Source: M55B154 sp964345775 (GTDB lineage Bacteria; Spirochaetota; UBA4802; UB4802). Taken from it: DNA of 24,761 nt. Positions within the stretch are counted from its first letter, which is position 1, and each line of letters starts with the position of its first letter. Location: assembly GCA_964345775.1 (NCBI GenBank), contig CAYFSO010000037.1, positions 1 through 24,761 on the forward strand, given 5' to 3'. The position numbers and the translations under genes are program-made. Shown in pieces: positions 15,806 to 22,815 of the stretch. The notes under the pieces are model-generated. The model had not been told where the DNA came from and ran no database searches. It saw only the letters and a program-made list of their open reading frames with translations.

Positions 15806-17131
15806 ATGAGTTTCGTATTACATACACCTGAAAACATTAAGGACATGCTTGAAACCATCGGTGTATCCAGCATTGATGAGCTTTTCGCCGATATACCCGA
15901 AGGCATGCGGCTTGAAGGTCTTCTTGACCTGACGCGGCCACTTGCCGAATCACGTGCATGGCGTCACCTGGCAGACCTTGCCGCAAAGAACAGCGAACCC
16001 CCGTCCTTCCTGGGGGCGGGTGCCTATAATCATTACGTGCCCGCGGCGGTGGATCACCTGGCATCACGGTCGGAATTCTATACGGCGTATACACCCTACC
16101 AGGCGGAGGTGAGCCAGGGAACGTTGACGGCCATATTCGAGTTCCAGAGCATGATATGCACCCTTACGGGAATGGACCTGGCCAACGCCAGCATGTACGA
16201 CGGCGCCACCGCCCTTGCGGAGTCGGTGCTCATGTCGGTGCGTATCGGGAAAAAGAAGAAGTTCGTGGTGAGCGAAACCGTCCACCCCCATTACCGGCAG
16301 GTGCTCAAGACATACGCGTGGGCAAATGACCTTGAGATAACAGAGGTGCCAACATCAGGCGGAGTGTCCGACCTGAACGGGATCAAGCAGGTTCTTTCCG
16401 ACGAGGTGGGCGCGGTGATCATACAGAACCCCGGCTTTTTCGGCTGCATCGAGGACGTGAAAGCATGCGCGGATGCCGCCCATGAAAAGGATGCCCATTG
16501 CATCGTGGTGGTGACCGAGGCCATGAGCCTTGGCCTGCTCACACCGCCGGGAGAGCAGGGGGCCGATATAGTGTGCGGCGAGGGCCAGTCTTTCGGGAAC
16601 CCAGTAGGGTTTGGCGGCCCCATGCTTGGTATCATGGCCGCCGGAAAGAAGTTCATGCGCAGAATGCCCGGCAGGCTGATCGGAAAGACGGTGGACGAGG
16701 ACGGGAACGAAGCATACGTGATGACACTGCAGACACGGGAACAGCACATCAGGCGTGACCGTGCAACGTCCAATATATGCACCAACGAGGGACTGTGCGC
16801 GCTGCGGGCAGCCATATATCTCAGCCTGGTGGGGAACCGGCTGTATGACCTTGCGAAACTGAACCACACTGCCGCAAGCTACCTGATGGCCCGACTGACA
16901 GACGAGGGGTATGCCCGTGTGTTCGATATGCCTTTTTTCAACGAGTTTGTTATTCGGCTTGGTAATGCCCGTGATATCGTCTGGCGCATGGAACAGGAGG
17001 GATTTCTCATGGGGCTTACCCTTGAGCAGTACTATCCCGAAATGAAGGACTGCGTGCTGATGGCAGTGACAGAGTGTACTTCGAAAGAGGATATCGACAA
17101 CCTGGTATCCACATTGAAAAATACGGTATAA
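15806..17131 (+). CDS. gcvPA: glycine dehydrogenase (decarboxylating) subunit 1 (split P protein, alpha)
   Basis: N-terminal half of the P protein in organisms with a split enzyme. With subunit 2 it decarboxylates glycine on pyridoxal phosphate and passes the aminomethyl group to GcvH. 441 residues, normal for the subunit. Hallmarks: FLGAGAYNHYVP (68-79), YTPYQAEVSQG (95-105), ASMYDGATA (128-136), and GEGQSFGNPVGFGGP then TSNICTNEGLCALRAAIYL further on. The PLP lysine is in the partner subunit, as expected. ATG 15806 follows the gcvH stop by 2 bases. Confidence 0.97.
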   Translation: MSFVLHTPENIKDMLETIGVSSIDELFADIPEGMRLEGLLDLTRPLAESRAWRHLADLAAKNSEPPSFLGAGAYNHYVPAAVDHLASRSEFYTAYTPYQAEVSQGTLTAIFEFQSMICTLTGMDLANASMYDGATALAESVLMSVRIGKKKKFVVSETVHPHYRQVLKTYAWANDLEITEVPTSGGVSDLNGIKQVLSDEVGAVIIQNPGFFGCIEDVKACADAAHEKDAHCIVVVTEAMSLGLLTPPGEQGADIVCGEGQSFGNPVGFGGPMLGIMAAGKKFMRRMPGRLIGKTVDEDGNEAYVMTLQTREQHIRRDRATSNICTNEGLCALRAAIYLSLVGNRLYDLAKLNHTAASYLMARLTDEGYARVFDMPFFNEFVIRLGNARDIVWRMEQEGFLMGLTLEQYYPEMKDCVLMAVTECTSKEDIDNLVSTLKNTV

Positions 17132-17145
17132 AAAGAAGGAACGCA

Positions 17146-18570
17146 ATGAGTACCATTTTTGAAAAAAGCCAGCCCGGAAAGAACAGGTACCGTATCCCCT
17201 CATGGGACGGTGATACGTATGATACCATACCCGGGAATATGTGTCGGAAAAACCTTGACCTGCCCGATGTAGGTGAGGTGGACGTTGTTCGTCATTATAC
17301 TGAACTTTCGCGTATGAACTTCGGTGTAGATACCGGCATGTACCCGCTGGGAAGTTGTACCATGAAGCACAATCCCAAGATCAACGACCGGGTGGCCTCG
17401 TTGAACGGTTTTACCGATCAGCATCCGCTGGCAGGAGACAGCCTTTCAGAGGGGTCACTTGAGATCATGTACGAACTTGGCCAGATGCTCTGCGAAATAA
17501 CCGGCATGTCCGCGTATTCACTTATGCCGTCGGCCGGTGCCCACGGCGAGCTTGCCAGCGTTATGATCATACGAAAGTACTTCGAGAAGAAGGGTGAAAA
17601 GAGGAGTACCATTATCATACCCGATTCGGCCCATGGAACAAACCCCGCGTCGGTTATGATGTGCGGGTTCGACGTGAAGGAAGTTCCCTCTACCCCGGAG
17701 GGTGATGTGGATGTTGATGCGCTGAAAGAGATGGTTAACGGGGACGTGGCTGCCATGATGCTGACCAGTCCCAACACGCTGGGTCTCTTTGACCGCAACG
17801 TGCACGTGATTGCGGATATCCTGCATGATGCGGGGGCGCTGTTTTACTGCGACGGTGCTAACCTGAACGCGGTGGTAGGAAGGGCAAAGGTGAGCCGGAT
17901 GGGCTTTGACATAATGCATGTGAACCTGCACAAGACCTTCTCAACACCACATGGTGGCGGAGGGCCCGGTTCTGGCCCCATCGGGGTGGTGAAAGAACTT
18001 GAACCTTTTCTTCCCATGCCTGTTATTGAAAAGCGGGAAGACCGGTACATGCTGTCAAATGACCGGCCTGACAGCATAGGGCGTATTCATTCATTTTACG
18101 GAAATTTCCTGGTGATGGTGCGTGCGTACACCTACATCAAGATGCTGGGTGCTGAAGGTCTGAAAGAAGTTGCAGATAACGCGGTTCTCAACGCCAACTA
18201 CCTGCGGGTAAAGCTGAAAGAGCATTACAACCTGTCGGTAGAGCGTACCTGCATGCACGAGTTCGTTATCAACGACGAGGGGCTGCCCAACCATGTCACC
18301 ACCAACGATATCGCCAAGCGTCTGCTGGATTACGGGTATCACGCTCCAACGGTGTACTTTCCCCTTATCATACCCGGTGCCATGATGATAGAACCAACAG
18401 AAACCGAGAGCCGTGAAAACCTTGACGCATTCGTAGATGCCATGGCGGCAATACGGGAAGAAGCTGAAAACAGTCCGCAGAAGGTGCTGGAGGCACCGCA
18501 GAATACCCCGGTAAAACGGGTAGACGCGGTTACCGCAGCCCGTAAGCCAGTGTTGAAATGGGAAGAGTAA
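17146..18570 (+). CDS. gcvPB: glycine dehydrogenase (decarboxylating) subunit 2 (split P protein, beta)
   Basis: C-terminal, pyridoxal-phosphate-bearing half of the split P protein. 474 residues from ATG 17146, chosen over the open frame from 17074 because AAGGA lies 5 bases upstream and the earlier part overlaps gcvPA. The PLP lysine is Lys263 in HVNLHKTFSTPHGGGGPG. Other hallmarks: MYPLGSCTMKHNPKIN, MPSAGAHGELASVM, IIPDSAHGTNPAS, and YHAPTVYFPLIIPGAMMIEPTE near the end. It follows gcvPA by 14 bases, and its last 13 bases overlap lipA. Confidence 0.98.
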   Translation: MSTIFEKSQPGKNRYRIPSWDGDTYDTIPGNMCRKNLDLPDVGEVDVVRHYTELSRMNFGVDTGMYPLGSCTMKHNPKINDRVASLNGFTDQHPLAGDSLSEGSLEIMYELGQMLCEITGMSAYSLMPSAGAHGELASVMIIRKYFEKKGEKRSTIIIPDSAHGTNPASVMMCGFDVKEVPSTPEGDVDVDALKEMVNGDVAAMMLTSPNTLGLFDRNVHVIADILHDAGALFYCDGANLNAVVGRAKVSRMGFDIMHVNLHKTFSTPHGGGGPGSGPIGVVKELEPFLPMPVIEKREDRYMLSNDRPDSIGRIHSFYGNFLVMVRAYTYIKMLGAEGLKEVADNAVLNANYLRVKLKEHYNLSVERTCMHEFVINDEGLPNHVTTNDIAKRLLDYGYHAPTVYFPLIIPGAMMIEPTETESRENLDAFVDAMAAIREEAENSPQKVLEAPQNTPVKRVDAVTAARKPVLKWEE

Positions 18571-19424
18571 AGAGAAAGATCCCCGACTGGATCAAGTTCA
18601 AAATACCTTCCGGTAAGAACTACAGGAAGGTGGCATCTGCCATCAACAGCAGGTCACTGCATACCGTGTGCATGGAAGCAGGCTGCCCCAACGTTGGTGA
18701 ATGTTTCGCCTGCGGAACGGCAACATTCCTCATCATGGGAGACACCTGCACCCGGAACTGCCGGTACTGCGCCGTACACCAGGGAGAGCCATCAGAACTT
18801 GACCCCCTGGAGCCGCAGAATGTGGCAGACGCGGTGGCCGAGCTTGACCTCAGGTACGCGGTTATCACCTCTGTCACAAGGGATGACCTGCCGGACGGGG
18901 GCGCCGGCATGTTCGCAGGCACCGTGCGGGCCATAAAGCAAAGCAGCCCGGGGTGCCGGGTGGAAGTGCTGGTGCCCGATTTCAGGAACAGCCTGGAAAG
19001 CTCCCTGCAGGCGGTAATCGATGCAGCTCCCGACGTGATAAACCATAATATCGAGGTGGTTCGTGCATTGTACCGTGAGCTGCGACCGCTGGGCGATTAT
19101 AACCATTCCCTGCAGTTGTTAAAGAGGACGGCCGCATCGGGCATCCCCGCCAAGTCGGGACTGATGATCGGGTTTGGTGAGACCATTGATGACATTCGCC
19201 ACACACTTGAAGACCTGCTGGCGAATGGTTGCAGCATGCTCACGGTTGGCCAGTACCTGCAGTCACGCAATGACGGCTACCCGGTGGTAAAGTATTACCA
19301 TCCCTCTGAATTCATGGAAATAAAAGAAATGGCAGAGGAAATGGGGTTCTCACAGGTGATGTCGGGCCCCATGGTGCGAAGTTCCTACCACGCAGAACAC
19401 ATGCTGGAGGATCCAAATGAGTGA
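18558..19424 (+). CDS. lipA: lipoyl synthase (radical SAM)
   Basis: Inserts two sulfurs into a protein-bound octanoyl group to make lipoyl. 288 residues, usual length. The auxiliary iron-sulfur cluster motif CX4CX5C is Cys38, Cys43, Cys49. The radical SAM motif CX3CX2C is Cys64, Cys68, Cys71 in DTCTRNCRYCAV. The C-terminal Arg-Ser-Ser-Tyr (274-277) supplies the auxiliary-cluster serine. VTSVTRDDLPDGGA-like and NHNIEVV motifs are also present. The start overlaps gcvPB by 13 bases and the end overlaps the next gene by 8, so translation is coupled. An extra cysteine, Cys52, lies just after the auxiliary motif. No lipB-type octanoyltransferase is recognisable in the window. Confidence 0.97.
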   Translation: MGRVKRKIPDWIKFKIPSGKNYRKVASAINSRSLHTVCMEAGCPNVGECFACGTATFLIMGDTCTRNCRYCAVHQGEPSELDPLEPQNVADAVAELDLRYAVITSVTRDDLPDGGAGMFAGTVRAIKQSSPGCRVEVLVPDFRNSLESSLQAVIDAAPDVINHNIEVVRALYRELRPLGDYNHSLQLLKRTAASGIPAKSGLMIGFGETIDDIRHTLEDLLANGCSMLTVGQYLQSRNDGYPVVKYYHPSEFMEIKEMAEEMGFSQVMSGPMVRSSYHAEHMLEDPNE

Positions 19425-19707
19425 TGAGAAGAAGGCGGTAATCAAGAAAGCCGGTGAAAAGATGCTCCGCGTAACAGTCTATCCGCATGGTGACCGCATC
19501 GGCGCGGTGCTTCTTGAAGGAGACTTTTTCTTATATCCCGAAGAATCCGTTCATGACCTGGAATCATGCCTTGTTAATGTGAAACCCGGGAAAAGTGCTA
19601 TAATTGAAGCCGTGGAGCAGGAAACCAGGGCAAAGAATATCGAAATGGTTGGACTGTCGCCAGCAACAATAGCCGAGGGTATTTGCATGGCCATGGAGGT
19701 TGAATAA
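19417..19707 (+). CDS. lplB: lipoate-protein ligase small subunit (LplB-like, C-terminal domain)
   Basis: 96 residues that resemble the separate C-terminal domain of bipartite lipoate-protein ligases, best known from Thermoplasma LplB. Support: an initial Gly-Glu-Lys-Met-Leu-Arg-Val strand, the motif EGDFFLYPEESVHDLESCL, and a final region with VGLSPATIAEGICMAMEVE, as in the ligase C-terminal domain. The partner helps form lipoyl-AMP while the large subunit binds substrate and acceptor. ATG 19417 has GGAGG a few bases upstream. The gene overlaps lipA by 8 bases and its stop overlaps the next start by 1 base (TAATG), so tight coupling with both is expected. Family assignment is by eye. Confidence 0.8.
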   Translation: MSDEKKAVIKKAGEKMLRVTVYPHGDRIGAVLLEGDFFLYPEESVHDLESCLVNVKPGKSAIIEAVEQETRAKNIEMVGLSPATIAEGICMAMEVE

Positions 19708-20510
19708 TGGCAGTTGCCAGAAGAGAAACATGGAGACTTTTGATTGACCAACAGCTGCCGGGAGCATGGAACATGGCTGTTGACCATGCCATACTGAGAT
19801 CCGTTTCAGAGGGGAGATCCTTACCCACGTTGCGCCTCTACGGGTGGGACAGGCCAACCATAACCATAGGGTATTTCCAGGCTGTTGAAGACGAGGTATA
19901 TCATGACCGCTGCGATGAGGACGGGGTTGACGTCATTCGGCGTATCACCGGCGGGGGAACGGTGTACCATGATAACGAGGTGACCTACAGCGTGGCCATC
20001 CCCCTTTCAAGCGCCATAACCTTCGGCACCATTGTTGACTCGTACCGCCGTATTGCCATACCCATTCTGCATGCCCTCTGGGATTTCGGCCTGCATGCCG
20101 AGTACCAGCCAATAAATGACATTACTGTTTACGATAAGAAGATCTCGGGTAGTGCCCAGACCAGGAAGATGGGAACCCTGCTGCAGCACGGGACCATCAT
20201 GGTTGAGACCGACATTGATAACATGTTCAGGTACCTGCGGGTAGCAGATGAGAAAAATGCGGAACGCAAGATAGCTGATATAAAGGAACGTGTTGCCACC
20301 ATGTGCAGCCTGGTGGCGCCCGGCATCCATTGCGATGACATGTATCCGCACATTGCCGCCGCCATTGCACGGGGATTTACCAGTGAGTACGGCATCACCT
20401 TCAGGGAAGCCCCCCTCACCGATTACGAGCATGAGCTTGCAGAACAGTACCAGGAAAACATGTTCGCCAACCCCGACTGGAACCTGCACCGGAAGGCAAA
20501 AGATGTTTGA
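19707..20510 (+). CDS. lplA: lipoate-protein ligase large subunit (LplA-like)
   Basis: 267 residues of the biotin/lipoate ligase fold. WNMAVDHAILRSV begins the fold. RRITGGGTVYHDNEVTYSV (78-96) is the substrate-binding Gly loop. NDITVYDKKISGSAQ (137-151) contains the catalytic lysine (Lys145 by position), and LLQHGTI follows. The fold also resembles octanoyltransferase LipM, but LipM needs a Cys before the Lys-x-x-Gly-Ser-Ala-Gln motif and none lies there. A ligase is therefore favoured, and the adjacent LplB-like gene agrees. The pair most likely attaches lipoate or octanoate to GcvH, and LipA could then convert octanoyl to lipoyl. Last gene of the unit, with a 1-base overlap with the gene before. 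Confidence 0.85.
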   Translation: MAVARRETWRLLIDQQLPGAWNMAVDHAILRSVSEGRSLPTLRLYGWDRPTITIGYFQAVEDEVYHDRCDEDGVDVIRRITGGGTVYHDNEVTYSVAIPLSSAITFGTIVDSYRRIAIPILHALWDFGLHAEYQPINDITVYDKKISGSAQTRKMGTLLQHGTIMVETDIDNMFRYLRVADEKNAERKIADIKERVATMCSLVAPGIHCDDMYPHIAAAIARGFTSEYGITFREAPLTDYEHELAEQYQENMFANPDWNLHRKAKDV

Positions 20511-20546
20511 AAGGTAGATGATCAGGTAAATGTACATGGTTTTTTC

Positions 20547-20611
20547 TTGATTTGTACTCACTTATTTTATAAGATACTTTACAAAAAGTGTTACATGGAC
20601 CTGTTTGTAAA
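20547..20611 (+). promoter_or_regulatory. candidate promoter and operator of the toxin-antitoxin pair
   Basis: TTGATT (20547-20552), a 17-base spacer and TAAGAT (20570-20575) make a reasonable sigma70-type promoter. Immediately downstream TTTACAAA (20578-20585) and TTTGTAAA (20604-20611) form a perfect 8-base inverted repeat with an 18-base spacer, consistent with autoregulation by the antitoxin-toxin complex. The ribosome-binding site GAGGAG lies 7 bases before ATG 20656. Confidence 0.5.
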
Positions 20612-20655
20612 ATCAACTGGGATAGGAATGATGGTTGTCATCGAGGAGTAATAAA

Positions 20656-20856
20656 ATGATCAATATAAAAAATTTACATCCAGAATATATTACAGATGAC
20701 AAGGGTAATAAAAAATCTGTTATTCTACCTATAGATGATTTCCAGGATTTGCTTGAAGATATTGAAGACCTGGCAGCCGTGGCAGAGAGAAGGAATGAAA
20801 CGACCGTATCCCATGAAGAGTTGTTACGCGAGTTGAAGAAAAATGGGATCATATAG
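20656..20856 (+). CDS. RelB/Phd-like antitoxin
   Basis: 66 residues from ATG 20656, with GAGGAG upstream. The longer frame from a TTG at 20635 lacks a good site. The N-terminal MINIKNLHPEYITDDKGNKK and VILPIDDFQDLLEDIEDLAAV resemble antitoxins of the RelB/Phd/YefM type: a short strand, Pro-Ile-Asp-Asp-Phe, then an acidic helix that wraps the toxin. It would neutralise the RelE-type toxin and repress the shared promoter. Its last 14 bases overlap the toxin start, the usual gene order and coupling. The module is AT-rich relative to the lipoate genes and photolyase on either side. Confidence 0.8.
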   Translation: MINIKNLHPEYITDDKGNKKSVILPIDDFQDLLEDIEDLAAVAERRNETTVSHEELLRELKKNGII

Positions 20857-21109
20857 TATACAATGGAAGAAATCGGCTGTTAAAGAATTAAAGAAACTAC
20901 CCGGTAAAACCATAAAGAATATTCTATCCGCAATATCCAGCTTGTCAGATAATCCTTTTCCTCCCAGTTGCAGAAAGATAAGTGGTGCAGAGCAAACGTA
21001 CAGGATGCGTACAGGTGATTATCGCATCGTTTATACGGTGATCTCTGGCCAATTGATAGTTGAAGTAATAAAAGTAGGCCACAGGAAAGACGTTTATAGA
21101 AATTTATGA
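20843..21109 (+). CDS. RelE/ParE-family toxin (probable mRNA interferase)
   Basis: 88 residues with a RelE-type core: YSIQWKKSAVKELKKLP at the N-terminus, then YRMRTGDYRIVYTV (Arg61) and VGHRKDVYR (Arg81, Tyr85). These match the Arg and Tyr positions used by RelE to cut mRNA on the ribosome. The family also includes ParE gyrase inhibitors, so the target is not certain, but the conserved basic residues favour RelE. The start overlaps the antitoxin by 14 bases. A photolyase gene follows 12 bases after its stop. Confidence 0.85.
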   Translation: MGSYSIQWKKSAVKELKKLPGKTIKNILSAISSLSDNPFPPSCRKISGAEQTYRMRTGDYRIVYTVISGQLIVEVIKVGHRKDVYRNL

Positions 21110-21121
21110 ACCTGGTGTAAT

Positions 21122-22459
21122 ATGATACATCCATCACGCATATACCATCTTAACGATAAGCCCGAACGCACCGGGCCGGTTATCTACTGGATGAGCCGTG
21201 ACCAGCGTGCCCGTGACAACTGGGCGTTGCTGTACGGTGCGGCCAGGGCTGCCGAGATGGGAACCACCCTTGAAGTGGTGTTCTGCCTGCTTCCCCATTT
21301 CCTGGGAGCACAGTGGCGTCACTATGCATTTATGCTTGAGGGTCTTCGTGAACTTGAACACACCCTTGCCGGCATGCACATATCTTTTAATGTGATCACC
21401 GGTGACCCGGTGAAGATCATTCCCGGCCTGTTGCAGCAAAGAGAAGCGGGCCTCCTGGTCACCGACTTCGATCCACTCCGCGTGAAACGGCACTGGCATT
21501 ACGCCGTGGCCAACATGGCGGAAGTGCAATGCGTTGAGGTGGACGCCCACAATGTCGTCCCCTGCAGGCACGTGTCGCAGAAACAGGAATATGCCGCCTA
21601 TACCATCCGTCCAAAGATTGAAAAGCTGCTGCATGAGTTTCTGCACGAGTATCCTGAAATCGAATCAATCGGGCAGGACGTGAATACTGCCCCCGTCAAC
21701 TGGAAGGCCCTCCATGAAAGCCTGCAGGTGGATGATACCGCGGGTGAAATCACGTGGATAACCCCCGGTGAGAATGCCGCCGCCGGTATGCTTGATGAAT
21801 TCATAAGTGACCGACTTCCCCGGTATCACCTTGACCGCAACGACCCCAACCTGGACGCCGTTTCCCGCCTGTCCCCCTACATGCATTTCGGACAGCTGGC
21901 CCCACAGCGGGTTGCCCTTGAAGTGCGGCAGTCCAGTGCCCCCCGGGAAGCGAAGAATGCCTACCTGGAAGAGCTCATCGTGCGCCGTGAACTTTCTGAC
22001 AATTTCTGCTTCTACAACGAGAACTACGACAAGGTGAAGGGGTTCCCTGACTGGGCCAAAAAGACACTGAACGAACACCGTGATGATCCAAGGGAATACA
22101 CCTATTCGCTGGAAGAACTGGAAAGGGGTCAGAGCCATGACCGCCTGTGGAACGCAGCCCAGCGTCAGATGGTGGATACGGGCAGGATGCACGGCTACAT
22201 GCGCATGTACTGGGCCAAGAAGATACTGGAATGGACCCAGTCACCGGAACAGGCCATGGAATACGCAATCCACCTGAACGACCGCTACCAGCTTGACGGC
22301 CGCGATCCAAACGGCTACACCGGGATCGCCTGGTCAATGGGAGGGGTGCATGACCGTGCCTGGAAAGAACGCCCGGTATACGGCAAGATACGCTATATGA
22401 ACGAAAAAGGCAGCAGGCGCAAGTTCGACGTTGACGCCTACATCCAAAAATACGGCTGA
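21122..22459 (+). CDS. class II cyclobutane pyrimidine dimer photolyase
   Basis: 445 residues, normal for the class II family (often named phr or phrB). Uses FAD and light to split UV-induced pyrimidine dimers. Hallmarks: GPVIYWMSRDQRARDNWALLYG at the N-terminus, LSPYMHFGQLAPQRVALEV, EELIVRRELSDNFCFYN, RMHGYMRMYWAKKILEW, DGRDPNGYTGIAWSMGGVHDRAW, and RRKFDVDAYIQKYG at the end. ATG 21122 has only a weak site; the gene may be read through from the toxin. The conserved stretch before LWNAAQ reads GQSHD rather than the Lys-Thr-His-Asp I expect, and these codons coincide with an exact copy of the dispersed repeat (22125-22136). The frame is unbroken. Confidence 0.97.
   Translation: MIHPSRIYHLNDKPERTGPVIYWMSRDQRARDNWALLYGAARAAEMGTTLEVVFCLLPHFLGAQWRHYAFMLEGLRELEHTLAGMHISFNVITGDPVKIIPGLLQQREAGLLVTDFDPLRVKRHWHYAVANMAEVQCVEVDAHNVVPCRHVSQKQEYAAYTIRPKIEKLLHEFLHEYPEIESIGQDVNTAPVNWKALHESLQVDDTAGEITWITPGENAAAGMLDEFISDRLPRYHLDRNDPNLDAVSRLSPYMHFGQLAPQRVALEVRQSSAPREAKNAYLEELIVRRELSDNFCFYNENYDKVKGFPDWAKKTLNEHRDDPREYTYSLEELERGQSHDRLWNAAQRQMVDTGRMHGYMRMYWAKKILEWTQSPEQAMEYAIHLNDRYQLDGRDPNGYTGIAWSMGGVHDRAWKERPVYGKIRYMNEKGSRRKFDVDAYIQKYG
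22125..22136 (+). repeat. dispersed repeat copy 6, inside the photolyase gene
   Basis: Exact GGGGTCAGAGCC preceded by AAA and followed by AT, identical over 17 bases to copy 1 some 22 kb away. It is read in frame as part of Glu-Arg-Gly-Gln-Ser-His (residues 334-339) in a conserved part of the enzyme. Confidence 0.85.
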
Positions 22460-22479
22460 GACATGTAACCCGAAAGCTG

Positions 22480-22815
22480 TTACAACTCCATTACGTCAAT
22501 CCCGTTCTCGGTCAGGAATGCCCTGGTCTTGCTGCACACGGGGGCAGAGGTCTTGAGGCTCACCTGTACACCCGGAGATTTCTCCTGGATCATACCGGCC
22601 TGTTCCAGGATGGTTTCCCCGTCCTTCATGATGATACGGCTTTTCCTGTCTTTTACGATGGCCACATGGTTTTTACTTACCTGGGTCAGCACCGTCCGTG
22701 GTGAGAGGCCGTATGTGACCGGGTTCAACAAGGACGTAGAGCAGGTGAAGAACGCAAAGAAAATAATATCATCACCTCTTCGGCTTCGCGTTCCAGCTGA
22801 ATGACAGCAGAACAA
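22480..22815 (-). CDS. small protein of unknown function downstream of the antiporter
   Basis: Open frame of 111 residues if read from TTG 22815, which overlaps the antiporter gene by 44 bases. TTG 22731, GTG 22692 and GTG 22665 are alternatives, and none has a good Shine-Dalgarno. The C-terminal part looks protein-like: HVAIVKDRKSRIIMKDGETI, then LKTSAPVCSKTRAFLTENGI and a final VMEL. The long form contains a hydrophobic segment (IIFFAFFTC) that could be a membrane anchor. No family was recognised. It shares a strand with the antiporter and HAD phosphatase genes, so it is probably part of that unit. It converges with the photolyase gene, leaving 20 bases between stops. Confidence 0.5.
   Translation of the reverse strand: MFCCHSAGTRSRRGDDIIFFAFFTCSTSLLNPVTYGLSPRTVLTQVSKNHVAIVKDRKSRIIMKDGETILEQAGMIQEKSPGVQVSLKTSAPVCSKTRAFLTENGIDVMEL

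Noticed and set aside
16355..17203. Minus-strand ORF of 282 residues opposite gcvPA
   Set aside because: Shadow of a gene with strong homology; no domain and no ribosome-binding site.
21134..21646. Minus-strand ORF of 170 residues in the photolyase gene
   Set aside because: Antisense shadow of a class II photolyase whose motifs account for the whole region.
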